The position numbers and the translations under genes were made by a program. Shown piece by piece: positions 40,427-49,106 of a stretch of DNA of 64,000 nucleotides. The notes below the pieces were generated by a model that was not told where the DNA came from, did not search any database, and saw nothing but the letters and a program-made list of their open reading frames with translations. Position 1 is the first letter of the stretch. Every line of letters starts with the position of its first letter. Source of the stretch: an uncultured Clostridia bacterium (GTDB taxonomy: Bacteria; Bacillota; Clostridia; Oscillospirales; Acutalibacteraceae); assembly GCA_937884995.1 (NCBI GenBank), contig CAKZZL010000012.1, forward strand, positions 17,636 to 81,635, given 5' to 3'.

Positions 40427-41827
40427 TCAGTTATTTTCGGAGCTTCTTCTCTCTGTTATATAATCATGAATATCATCCGCAAGTTTTCCATATATCTTGA
40501 ACTTCTTCCTGAACACAATCAAAGAAGCTATAAGGAAAATAATGGGTGCTCCGAATGCCAAAATTCCTATACCTGTCTTTGTTGCTTCAGTAAATTCTCC
40601 TGCGGACTTCTGAGCGTTATAACTCATGAACCACAAAGAAGCAAAGAGAACAATTGTCTGCAATGTATATGCCATTTTTTGCAGGAAACCCTTCATAGAG
40701 AAGGTTATGCTTTCGTTTCTTATTCCGTTCTTATATTCACCATAGTCAACTATATCAGCAAGGAATATTGTCTGTGACACGAACATTGAGCTTATACCTA
40801 TTGATGCAATTATATAACAGATATCAAGAACAACAGTTATCCTGATAAACGAACTGAATACAAGCATTAATGCATATCCGACCATTGCCGTGCAAAGCGA
40901 TATTGTATATGTGGTTCGTTTGGTTGTAACTTTGGAAAGTACGGGTATTACCAGCAGCCCCAGAATCGAACCCACTGCTCCTATTGTACTAAAGAGCGAT
41001 TGCTTGCTAGCATCCCCGAGTGAATCCGTAAAATAATATACTGCTGTTGAACTTGTCAGATACCAGCCTGCATTTGAAAGCATAGCAAAGATTATAAACA
41101 CTACAAGCTGATCATTTGACTTTATTACCCTGAAAATTTGTTTCAAGCTGAATTTTTGCTTTTCATTGTATACAACATTTGTTTCTTTTGTTGTCAAGAC
41201 ACATATAAGTGAGAAACATATTAAAGCTGCGCCGCAAATCATTGCCCATCTTGAAAATCCACTTGCGCTGTAACCTTTATCCGTTGTCATACCACTTGAA
41301 AGCATTGGGCATATAATAGGTGTAAGGATTGATATTATCCCCTGTCCCAGACCTGAGAATGTTCTGGCTATTGTAGCTACAAGATTTCTTTCTTTTTCCT
41401 CACTTGTAAATGAAGGAACCATACTCCAATAAGGAATATCTGCCGTAGTATTTGTCATTCCCCAGAGGATATACATTACTCCTATGTATATATACAGTTT
41501 CATACCGCTCATGCCAAAGGATGTAAACAATAATGACAAAACAACTGCATTCGACACAGCCCCTATAAGTATCCATGGTCTGTATTTGCCGAATTTTGTT
41601 TTAGTATTATCAACTATTGTTCCCATCATCGGATCGTTGACACCATCCCAGATTCTTGCAATAGGAGTTAATATCAAAAGAAATGCTTCTCTCAGGCCCA
41701 GAACGCTGGAAAGATAATATGACAGGTATGAATAGAAAAGTCCATAGCTTAGGTCAAGCCCGATTGCTCCAATACCATAGCAACAATATTTTCCAAGTTT
41801 TTGTAAGTTGTTTTTCTTGTTCTGCAT
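40427..41827 (-). CDS. GPH-type (glycoside-pentoside-hexuronide) cation symporter, MFS
   Basis: 466 residues, twelve membrane helices. G-L-D-L-S-Y-G-L-F-Y-S-Y-L, then A-R-I-W-D-G-V-N-D-P-M-M-G, then T-K-F-G-K-Y-R-P-W is the MelB/GPH loop that takes part in sugar and cation binding, with D-I-P-Y-W-S-M helping. It would import a sugar or glycoside with Na+ or H+. No glycosidase gene is adjacent, so the substrate is open. Its ATG overlaps the stop of the preceding small gene by one base. Confidence 0.88.
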   Translation of the reverse strand: MQNKKNNLQKLGKYCCYGIGAIGLDLSYGLFYSYLSYYLSSVLGLREAFLLILTPIARIWDGVNDPMMGTIVDNTKTKFGKYRPWILIGAVSNAVVLSLLFTSFGMSGMKLYIYIGVMYILWGMTNTTADIPYWSMVPSFTSEEKERNLVATIARTFSGLGQGIISILTPIICPMLSSGMTTDKGYSASGFSRWAMICGAALICFSLICVLTTKETNVVYNEKQKFSLKQIFRVIKSNDQLVVFIIFAMLSNAGWYLTSSTAVYYFTDSLGDASKQSLFSTIGAVGSILGLLVIPVLSKVTTKRTTYTISLCTAMVGYALMLVFSSFIRITVVLDICYIIASIGISSMFVSQTIFLADIVDYGEYKNGIRNESITFSMKGFLQKMAYTLQTIVLFASLWFMSYNAQKSAGEFTEATKTGIGILAFGAPIIFLIASLIVFRKKFKIYGKLADDIHDYITERRSSENN

Positions 41828-42012
41828 CAGTCAGCCTTCTTTCCTTTAACCTCTTTAATCTTTTCTTTTAACTCTTCTGCCACTTCCGGAAAAAGTGAAT
41901 CAATATCGCCATCTCTTGTGCTTGCAACTCTGCCAAAAGCCGAAGCAAGTTCGGAAAAAGCGTATATCGCAGAAGCGGCGATTATCATATTTTTTATTGT
42001 CTTTTTATCCAT
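41827..42012 (-). CDS. Small hypothetical protein (61 aa)
   Basis: One short hydrophobic stretch (M-I-I-A-A-S-A-I-Y-A-F) near the N-terminus and a charged, helix-forming C-terminus (E-V-A-E-E-L-K-E-K-I-K-E-V-K-G-K-K). It lies between the Mur ligase-ArgB fusion gene (5 bp upstream) and the symporter gene (1-bp overlap), so it is cotranscribed with both. No family recognised. Confidence 0.6.
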   Translation of the reverse strand: MDKKTIKNMIIAASAIYAFSELASAFGRVASTRDGDIDSLFPEVAEELKEKIKEVKGKKAD

Positions 42013-42017
42013 AGCAG

Positions 42018-44375
42018 TTATTCCTTACTTATGATTGTTCCCTCGGTTTTTGCATCCATGAACTGAGATAAAATATTGTATCTGACTTTGCCATTAAGAA
42101 TTGAAACTTCACTTGCGCCTGCTTCAATTATATTTATGATATTCGTGATTTTGGGAATCATACCGCCTTTTGCAAGTCCTGTCTTCAGTATCTGTCTAGC
42201 CTTTTCAACGCTTATATGTTCAAGAGCGGTCTTTTCATTGTCTTTATCTATAAACAGTCCCTTGACATCCGTAATAAAGATAAGATAATCAGCAGATACG
42301 GCGGATGTAACCGCACTTGCGGCATCATCGGCGTTAATGTTTACAGAACCATATTCATCACAATAGCTTACCGGTGAAAGTACAACAGAAAATCCCTGAT
42401 CATAAAGCGCCTTTACAAGTGCCGGATTCACAGCTGTTATCTCTCCGACTCTTCCGATTGACCTGCCGTTAATCAATTTCGGAACAGCAGTTATTGTCTG
42501 ACCGTCTGTCCCGCTGATACCGACAGCTTTAATTCCTTTTTTCAGAAGTTTTGCAACAATTCTCTTGTTAACGCCACCCGAAAGGACTTTTTCCACTATA
42601 TCGATTTCATTTTCGCCTGTAACTCTGTATCCCTCATAAAATTCGGAATTAATACCCAGGGCTTCCAGGGTCTTACTGATTTCTTTTCCGCCTCCGTGGA
42701 CTATCAAAATCCGGGCGCCCGCTTTTTCGAGAATAGCTATTTCTTCGAGCAGGTCATCCATCAGTTTTTCATCATCAAGGCAGCTTCCACCAAGCTTTAT
42801 AACGATCTTCTTATCCTTTACTTTCTTTAACAATGAGGTTATGTCGCCTGTGTGCTGTATTCTCTCTGTGTTGTCCAGTCCGTTTTCAATATCATATTGT
42901 TTTAAGGCACTGACAGCATAATCAACATCGGTGGGGCATTCCACATATTCCAGTCCCCTTTTTTGTCTCGTTTCATTGCCTTTGCCTGTAATAAGGATAA
43001 CTGAATTTTCTCCGCTCTCCTCTATTGCGGTTCTTATCGCCTGTCCTCTGTCGTTTATAATCTTGTATTTACCGCCTACAGACTCTATATATCCTGCAAT
43101 CTCTTTTGAAATCTTCTCGACAGGTTCTTCACCCGGATCTTCTTCTGTTATATATGACATGTCCGCCAACCTGCCGCTTGCTTCTCCGAGGTCTTTTCTT
43201 CTTATGAGTGCCTTATCCCCGGGGCAGCCATATACAATTGATATTTTTCTCCCCGGATATTCTTCTCTGACCGAACTGAAAAGAGTTTCAAAGCTCAGCT
43301 TATTATGGGCATAATCAACTATTGCAGTGACTGTCTTATTTGCATTCTCATATACTTCCATTCTGCCACTTGAACGTGCTTTAATAAGGCCGACATATAT
43401 GTATTCTTCAGGTATTTCAAGCTTTTCAGCTACTGCAATGGCGCAAAGTGCATTTTCAACATTAAAAAGGCCCGGTATGGAGAGGATCATTGTTCTTTCC
43501 ATTTTATGGCTTTTAACATTGAAGACAGTATCTGATCCTTCCTTATGTATATCATATGCATATACGTCTGCATTCTTGTCTTTGCGGCTGAATGTAATAA
43601 GCTCATCTGCATTTTCAGCATATTTAAGCACTTCTTCACTTTTATCGGAGTCAAGATTTACAATTGCTGTTTTGCATTGGGAAAAGAGTTTCATCTTTGA
43701 TTTGAAATAGTCATCAAAATCAGGATGTTCAATTGCGCTTATATGATCGATTCCGATATTCAGATAGCATCCTATATCAAACTGCACTCCCGTCACACGT
43801 CCGTATTTAAGAGCCTGTGAGGACACTTCCATTGTGAAATATTCTATGCCGGTGTTTACAGCATTGTTAAAACTCTTATGAAGTTCAAATGGTTCAGGTG
43901 TCGTAAGATGACTTTCCTCATTGATAACACCGTCATATGAATCAATTGATGATAATATGGCACTGGGTCCCTTTCCCTGCTCTGCCAGATATTCATCAAT
44001 AATGTACTTAATAAAATATGCAGTTGTGGATTTTCCTTTTGTTCCTGTAATCCCGACAAGATTCAGTTTTTCAAAACAATTATTATAGAAAAAGCATGCA
44101 GACAAATGCAGACTTTCCCGTATATCCGAAACAAGTATACATGGAATATCTGTTTCATATTCTTTTTCAGAGACATAAGCAACTGCGCCTTTGCTTACAG
44201 CATCAAGCAAAAACTCAGCCTTAAAGTGAGCGCCTTTGCAATAAAACAAGGTGCCTTCTTTCATATCCTTTGAATTGTATGAAATATAGTTTACCGAGAT
44301 GTTTTCATCTGCTCCGGAAGAAACAAAAATTTTGTTCTTTTGAAAAAGTTCAATAAAATCTTTTATTTTTGTCAT
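42018..44375 (-). CDS. Fusion: MurE-like Mur ligase + acetylglutamate kinase (ArgB)-like domain
   Basis: 785 residues in one frame. Residues ~1-500 are a Mur ligase of MurE type: P-loop G-I-T-G-T-K-G-K-S-T-T near 110, T-T-P-E-P, M-E-V-S-S-Q-A-L, S-S-G-R-M-E-V, D-Y-A-H-N. The MurE amino-acid motif DNPR is replaced by E-D-P-G, and the AGKGHE motif reads T-G-K-G-N-E. Residues ~520-785 look like complete ArgB: I-V-I-K-L-G-G-S, V-H-G-G-G-K-E-I, G-Y-R-V-T, N-I-N-A-D-D-A-A, G-G-M-I-P-K. ArgB phosphorylates N-acetylglutamate on the way to ornithine. The longest frame begins with TTG at 44387; GGAG before the ATG at 44375 supports that start. A ligase adding ornithine or another residue to the wall peptide, or a Mur-like peptide, is conjecture. 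Confidence 0.85.
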   Translation of the reverse strand: MTKIKDFIELFQKNKIFVSSGADENISVNYISYNSKDMKEGTLFYCKGAHFKAEFLLDAVSKGAVAYVSEKEYETDIPCILVSDIRESLHLSACFFYNNCFEKLNLVGITGTKGKSTTAYFIKYIIDEYLAEQGKGPSAILSSIDSYDGVINEESHLTTPEPFELHKSFNNAVNTGIEYFTMEVSSQALKYGRVTGVQFDIGCYLNIGIDHISAIEHPDFDDYFKSKMKLFSQCKTAIVNLDSDKSEEVLKYAENADELITFSRKDKNADVYAYDIHKEGSDTVFNVKSHKMERTMILSIPGLFNVENALCAIAVAEKLEIPEEYIYVGLIKARSSGRMEVYENANKTVTAIVDYAHNKLSFETLFSSVREEYPGRKISIVYGCPGDKALIRRKDLGEASGRLADMSYITEEDPGEEPVEKISKEIAGYIESVGGKYKIINDRGQAIRTAIEESGENSVILITGKGNETRQKRGLEYVECPTDVDYAVSALKQYDIENGLDNTERIQHTGDITSLLKKVKDKKIVIKLGGSCLDDEKLMDDLLEEIAILEKAGARILIVHGGGKEISKTLEALGINSEFYEGYRVTGENEIDIVEKVLSGGVNKRIVAKLLKKGIKAVGISGTDGQTITAVPKLINGRSIGRVGEITAVNPALVKALYDQGFSVVLSPVSYCDEYGSVNINADDAASAVTSAVSADYLIFITDVKGLFIDKDNEKTALEHISVEKARQILKTGLAKGGMIPKITNIINIIEAGASEVSILNGKVRYNILSQFMDAKTEGTIISKE

Positions 44376-44447
44376 ATCGGTCTCCAATAGCCAAATCTAT
44401 ACAATTATATATTGTATCATAATTTCTTGCTTTTAGCAATTAAAAAA

Positions 44448-44480
44448 GTCAGCAGAAATAGCCTTCTGCCAACCTTTTTT
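44448..44480. terminator. Bidirectional hairpin between phosphoesterase and Mur ligase genes
   Basis: GTCAGCAGAA (44448-44457) pairs with TTCTGCCAAC (44464-44473) with two G-T pairs; T6 follows on the plus strand and an A6 run on the left gives T6 on the minus strand. It ends the minus-strand phosphoesterase transcript. Confidence 0.7.
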
Positions 44481-44483
44481 GTC

Positions 44484-45173
44484 TCATATCGCCTTATCTG
44501 TTTCCGTATTTATGATGTCCTGAAAAACAGCTCTGTGGGAACTTGATATATATTTGTCAATATGAAGGGATCCGAAATACCACTTCTTGAATTTACAATT
44601 GATGGATAACTCTTCAAAATATGCATTAAGCGCAGTTACTCTGAGCATCTCATTGTCATTGAGATTAAGGAAGCTCTTTATCTTCAGCGGAGGCTCATGT
44701 GTGATAATCATATCCATATCATAGCCTGCAACTTCAAGATTTTCCGCACCTTCAAGAAGTTCTTCCTGAGTCGGTATCTCTTCTTTTTGCCAAGCGCCGA
44801 CATCTCTGCGTATGTCAATGTCTGAACTCTCTCCTCCGCCCATAGTAAATATCTTTTTGCCTTCAATTTCAAAAATCTGGCCTCTTAAAAGGTGATAGAG
44901 ATTTCCGTATATCTTATGTACCTTCCCGCCGTTCCATTCGCTTATTTCATAGCTGTTCAGCAAATTGAAATTCTCATGAGTTCCGTCTATGAAGCAAATG
45001 TTATATTTTCTCTTGCCGAGTTGTTTCAAAAACTTTTGCTCTTTCCGGCCGTTGTCCCAAAGAAAGCCGAAATCTCCGCATATGATAAGTGTGTCGCCCT
45101 CGCCGAGTTTCATAAGATTCATCTTGGAAAGACGTTCTTTATCTCCGTGTGTATCACCTGTTACGTAAATCAC
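44484..45173 (-). CDS. Calcineurin-like metallophosphoesterase
   Basis: 229 residues. Metal motifs in order: V-T-G-D-T-H-G, I-I-C-G-D-F-G-F-L-W, D-G-T-H-E-N (GNHE variant), I-I-T-H-E-P-P, G-S-L-H. Cytoplasmic by sequence (no signal or membrane helix). GTG start with GGAG seven bases upstream; divergent from the carboxypeptidase gene. Substrate unknown. Confidence 0.85.
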   Translation of the reverse strand: MIYVTGDTHGDKERLSKMNLMKLGEGDTLIICGDFGFLWDNGRKEQKFLKQLGKRKYNICFIDGTHENFNLLNSYEISEWNGGKVHKIYGNLYHLLRGQIFEIEGKKIFTMGGGESSDIDIRRDVGAWQKEEIPTQEELLEGAENLEVAGYDMDMIITHEPPLKIKSFLNLNDNEMLRVTALNAYFEELSINCKFKKWYFGSLHIDKYISSSHRAVFQDIINTETDKAI

Positions 45174-45279
45174 ACTGATTCTCCTCTTTTAGAAATAAAA
45201 TAAGTTTAAAATGTCATCTTTTTATGATATACTTTGTATTGTAATATATTTATCTTGCATTTTCAAGTGGAGGATTATT

Positions 45280-46614
45280 GTGAAAAGACTTGTTTCCCTG
45301 TTATTGATTCTGGCAATCATGCTCTCATTTCTTTGTGTACATGCGAGTGCTTCATTTAACTCACTTTTAGAAACCGAGGCAGATATAGTACTGCTTGTGA
45401 GTCTGGACAACGGAGCTGTTATATTTGATAAAAACGCAGACAAAAAGAATGCTCCCGCATCTCTTACCAAGATAGTAACATGCTTGCTCGTTCTTGAAAA
45501 CTGCGATGACTTAAGCATAGAGCTCACCTGTGAGCAGGATGATCTTACAGGTCTTTATGCGATGAATGCATCAACAGCCGGCATACTTGTCGGCGAAACA
45601 ATGACAATAAATGAACTTCTCTATTGTCTTATGCTTCCTTCTGCTGCAGATTCAGCCAATATACTTGCAAGATATGTCGGAGGCACAGTTGATCACTTTG
45701 TCGAAATGATGAATGAATATGTAGCAAATCTGGGATGCAAAAACACCCACTTTACAAACCCGCACGGGCTTGACGAAGACGGCGGAGCATATACAACTGC
45801 AAACGATCTTTGCATCCTTGTAAAACACGGGCTTAAGAACGAAACTTTCAAAGAGATAACCGGCACATTGAAATATCAAATAGAGCCAACCAACAAGTAT
45901 AAGTATACGCGCTATTTAAACAACACCAACAAGATGATGAACTCTGCATATCGGGATTATTACCATCCTGCTATTTCCGGTGTCAAAACAGGAACGACAG
46001 AGCTTGCAGGTCATTGTGTCATTTCCACGGCAAGCCAGGATGGATATAACTACCTTTTGATAGTCTTAAATGCTCCCCAATATGATATTGACGGAGACAA
46101 TGTTGAAGAGAATTGTGCTTTCACAGAGAGCAAGAAGATATATGAATGGGCTTTTGATAATATCGAACTCACAAAAGTGACATCCACCACAGATATAGTT
46201 ACGGTAGTGGATGTAAACTACAGTTGGAAGACAGATCATCTTCGTCTTGTTCCCGCAAAAGAGATCTCCGCTCTTGTTCCTACGGGCACACAGTCGGGAA
46301 GTCTCGAAATTAAATCCATCCCGGATGAAAGCCCGAAGGTCGTTGATGCGCCCATAAAAAAAGGTGATGTCCTGGGTAAAGCTCAGGTCCTTTATGGTGA
46401 AGATGTCGTTGCTACGGTTGACCTCGTCGCTGCCGAAAGCGTAAGCGGAAGTATTATTCTCAGAATCTTAGGCTGGTTTAAGACTTTATTTAAGTCTACT
46501 CCCGTAAAAATAGTTTTTATATTAATTGCTTTGATTATTCTCGCATACATCGCACTGATTATACGAAAGAATCTGATCAAAGCAAAAAGAAGAAAGCCAA
46601 AACTCGTTAAGTAA
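45280..46614 (+). CDS. D-alanyl-D-alanine carboxypeptidase (DacF/PBP5-like) with C-terminal membrane anchor
   Basis: 444 residues. A signal peptide covers ~1-24 (K-R-L-V-S-L-L-L-I-L-A). Active-site motifs: P-A-S-L-T-K (SxxK) near 60, S-A-D-S-A-N (SxN), and V-K-T-G-T near 235. It trims the terminal D-Ala from wall peptides. A true membrane helix near the end (V-F-I-L-I-A-L-I-I-L-A-Y-I-A-L) plus a basic tail replaces the usual amphipathic anchor. I use the GTG at 45280, preceded by TGGAGGA; an ATG at 45211 would add 23 residues before the signal peptide. Confidence 0.9.
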   Translation: MKRLVSLLLILAIMLSFLCVHASASFNSLLETEADIVLLVSLDNGAVIFDKNADKKNAPASLTKIVTCLLVLENCDDLSIELTCEQDDLTGLYAMNASTAGILVGETMTINELLYCLMLPSAADSANILARYVGGTVDHFVEMMNEYVANLGCKNTHFTNPHGLDEDGGAYTTANDLCILVKHGLKNETFKEITGTLKYQIEPTNKYKYTRYLNNTNKMMNSAYRDYYHPAISGVKTGTTELAGHCVISTASQDGYNYLLIVLNAPQYDIDGDNVEENCAFTESKKIYEWAFDNIELTKVTSTTDIVTVVDVNYSWKTDHLRLVPAKEISALVPTGTQSGSLEIKSIPDESPKVVDAPIKKGDVLGKAQVLYGEDVVATVDLVAAESVSGSIILRILGWFKTLFKSTPVKIVFILIALIILAYIALIIRKNLIKAKRRKPKLVK

Positions 46615-46618
46615 GAAC

Positions 46619-46646
46619 ATGGGCAGTTCAAAAATGAACTGCCCAT
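46619..46646. terminator. Bidirectional terminator between convergent genes
   Basis: ATGGGCAGTTCA (46619-46630) pairs perfectly with TGAACTGCCCAT (46635-46646) around a 4-nt A loop, midway between the carboxypeptidase and lipoprotein stop codons. T-tracts are weak. Confidence 0.65.
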
Positions 46647-46662
46647 TATATATTCATTTATC

Positions 46663-47706
46663 TTACAGCATTGTGCCGTTATAGTTTGTATAACCTGCTG
46701 TAATCCAGTAGAACTTAATTGTATTTCCGGTTCTCTGGTATACATTCGGATTTGTTGTGCTTGTGCCGTATTTTACAAATCCGTTGCTTCTTCCTTGTGC
46801 ATCTTTAACAGCCTTGAGACCTGATTCAATTCCGTCTGCCATCTTGCTGTTCTTTGCTTCGATTGTCATTTCAACAACGCAATTTGTCGGGTTGCAATAT
46901 CCGAACTTAAATCCGGTCTGCCACCAATGATATTCCATTTCCCTTGTAAAGAGAGCTTTTCTCTTATTGAAATCACTTGATGTCTTGTAGAAGGTGAATC
47001 CCATGTTCAAAAGTTCATCATCACCTGCTGCGCCGTAGAAATCATCTGAGAATCCTGAATCCGGATCTTTGGTATATACTCCCATCTCTGCGCCAGAAAG
47101 CAACGCATATTGTCCCTTCCAGCATTGGATTCTCCACATCTTTCCTCCATATGTGAAATCACACTTGAATGTGCAATATTCCATTGCAAGGTATCCTGCT
47201 GCAGTATCATACTGGCCGGTAAATCCGAAATTCTTCTGCCATGGTTCAAGAGGCGTATAATAAATGTCCTGTTCCTCATCATATACATAACCGGCATTAT
47301 TAAGAGCCTTGATCATATCGCTTCTTGTTATGCCGCTTGATGATGTGCTTTCTTCTGCCTGTGTTGTCGAAGAATTACGATTTCCGGATGAGCTTCCTGA
47401 TGATGACCCCGAAGGACTTGAAGAACCTGAGGCTCTTGTTGTTGTGGTAGCTGAAGCAGTCGATTTTGTTGTACTTTCACTTTCGCTTGCATCTCCCTCA
47501 TCGCTTTCACTTTCAGCCTCTGTTTCGGATTCAAGCGTATAATCATCGAAGTTAACAAGATCTGCATTATCCTCCGGTGCCTCTACTGTTTCCGGTGGCT
47601 TTATCTCTTCTTCATCTTCTGTCTTGCTCGTACATGATGCAAATGTCATCATTATCAAAGTTATTGCAAGAATAACAGATAATATTCTATGTATTCTGTC
47701 TTTCAT
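46663..47706 (-). CDS. Secreted lipoprotein, function unknown, with Ser/Thr-rich linker
   Basis: 347 residues. Signal peptide with lipobox T-F-A-S-C (Cys25). Residues ~30-75 are acidic, ~75-120 are a low-complexity Ser/Thr/Gly linker, and ~125-347 form a compact domain rich in Tyr, Trp and Phe (Y-D-E-E-Q-D-I-Y-Y-T-P, K-N-F-G-F-T-G-Q-Y). A surface-exposed domain on a flexible stalk fits. I recognise no family. AGGAGG precedes the ATG; promoter at 47742-47770. Confidence 0.75.
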   Translation of the reverse strand: MKDRIHRILSVILAITLIMMTFASCTSKTEDEEEIKPPETVEAPEDNADLVNFDDYTLESETEAESESDEGDASESESTTKSTASATTTTRASGSSSPSGSSSGSSSGNRNSSTTQAEESTSSSGITRSDMIKALNNAGYVYDEEQDIYYTPLEPWQKNFGFTGQYDTAAGYLAMEYCTFKCDFTYGGKMWRIQCWKGQYALLSGAEMGVYTKDPDSGFSDDFYGAAGDDELLNMGFTFYKTSSDFNKRKALFTREMEYHWWQTGFKFGYCNPTNCVVEMTIEAKNSKMADGIESGLKAVKDAQGRSNGFVKYGTSTTNPNVYQRTGNTIKFYWITAGYTNYNGTML

Positions 47707-47741
47707 CGCCTGTCCTCCTGCATAGATATTTACTCATTTTA

Positions 47742-47770
47742 ATTATTGCACAAATGCCCCCTTTTGTCAA
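47742..47770 (-). promoter_or_regulatory. Promoter of the lipoprotein gene
   Basis: On the minus strand TTGACA (complement of 47765-47770), 17 bp, AATAAT (complement of 47742-47747). Confidence 0.65.
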
Positions 47771-47803
47771 TCAATACAAGGATAAATTAACAGCTTGTTC
47801 ATA

Positions 47804-47832
47804 TTGATTTTTACATGTCTTTATGATATATT
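47804..47832 (+). promoter_or_regulatory. Promoter of the adenosylhomocysteinase gene
   Basis: TTGATT (47804-47809), 17 bp, TATATT (47827-47832), 30 bp before the start codon. Confidence 0.6.
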
Positions 47833-47861
47833 TGAAATAGCATCTTATGGAGACAAAAGTT

Positions 47862-49106
47862 ATGAATAGTATTAAAAATCCTTCACTTTTTCCATCGGGA
47901 AAAAGGAAAATTGAATGGGTACAAAAGCATATGCCCCTTCTGTCCGGAATCGAATCGGACTTCAAAAAATCAAGGCCGTTTGAAGGCATGAGAATTGCAC
48001 TTTCAATACATCTTGAGGCAAAAACCGCATATCTTTGTAAAGTTTTGGCAGCAGGCGGAGCTGAGATGTATGTAACCGGCTCAAATCCTTTGTCGACTCA
48101 GGACGATGTTGCTGCTGCTCTTGTACATGACGGTTTGAATGTCTTTGCGTGGCATAAAGCAAGCCCGGATGAGTATACAGAACATTTGAGAAGTGTAATC
48201 CGTTCAAAGCCGAACATTATAATAGACGACGGCGGGGATCTTGTAAATCTCATACATAATGAATTCCCTGACTATCTTTCCAACGTCCTCGGAGGATGTG
48301 AAGAGACAACAACAGGTATCATACGACTTGTTTCGATGGCAAAAGAGAATGCCCTGAAAATGCCTATGATTGCTGTTAACAATGCACGATGCAAGTATCT
48401 CTTTGATAACCGTTACGGAACAGGACAATCTGTTTGGGACGGGATTAACAGAACAACCAACCTAATCGTAGCAGGGAAAAAAGTTGTTGTTGCCGGCTAC
48501 GGTTGGTGCGGCAAAGGTGTTGCAATGAGAGCCAAGGGCTTTTCCGCACAAGTAATAATAACGGAGATAGATCCCATCAAAGCTATGGAGGCCAAGATGG
48601 ACGGCTTCGATGTTATGCCTATGGAAGAAGCTGCAAAAATCGGTGATTTCTTTGTTACAGTTACAGGCTGCAAGGATGTAATAACTGAAAAAGATTTCAA
48701 ACATATGAAAGACGGGGCGGTTCTTTGTAACGCAGGTCATTTCAATGTCGAGATTAATCTTGATCAGTTATCCGCACTTGCTGTTAGGACTTTTGAACAA
48801 AGGAACAACATAAGAGGCTATGAGATGCAGGACGGAAGAGTAATAAGCGTGCTTGCTGAAGGCAGACTTGTCAATCTGGCAGCTGGAGACGGACACCCTG
48901 CGGAAATTATGGATATGAGTTTTGCAATTCAGGCTCTTTGTGCCGAATATATTGCAAATCATCACGATAAACTTAAATTATCGGTAAATGATGTACCGGA
49001 AGAAATAGACAGAAAGGTAGCTTTGAGAAAACTTGAAAGCTGGGGACTGAGCATTGATAAATTATCAGCCGAGCAGGAAAAGTATATCAACAGCTGGAAT
49101 GTATAA
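47862..49106 (+). CDS. ahcY: Adenosylhomocysteinase
   Basis: 414 residues. V-V-V-A-G-Y-G-W-C-G-K-G-V-A is the NAD site; C-E-E-T-T-T-G, N-N-A-R-C-K-Y-L-F-D-N-R-Y-G-T-G and C-N-A-G-H-F complete the signature. It splits S-adenosylhomocysteine into homocysteine and adenosine. It is the shorter prokaryotic form and ends N-S-W-N-V, lacking the K-x-Y-R-Y C-terminus of longer homologs. GGAG lies nine bases before the ATG at 47862; an ATG at 47847 has no ribosome site. The next gene starts inside its stop codon. Confidence 0.92.
   Translation: MNSIKNPSLFPSGKRKIEWVQKHMPLLSGIESDFKKSRPFEGMRIALSIHLEAKTAYLCKVLAAGGAEMYVTGSNPLSTQDDVAAALVHDGLNVFAWHKASPDEYTEHLRSVIRSKPNIIIDDGGDLVNLIHNEFPDYLSNVLGGCEETTTGIIRLVSMAKENALKMPMIAVNNARCKYLFDNRYGTGQSVWDGINRTTNLIVAGKKVVVAGYGWCGKGVAMRAKGFSAQVIITEIDPIKAMEAKMDGFDVMPMEEAAKIGDFFVTVTGCKDVITEKDFKHMKDGAVLCNAGHFNVEINLDQLSALAVRTFEQRNNIRGYEMQDGRVISVLAEGRLVNLAAGDGHPAEIMDMSFAIQALCAEYIANHHDKLKLSVNDVPEEIDRKVALRKLESWGLSIDKLSAEQEKYINSWNV

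Noticed and set aside
47309..47567. Open frames over the Ser/Thr-rich linker of the lipoprotein gene
   Set aside because: Low-complexity shadows of the repetitive linker codons.
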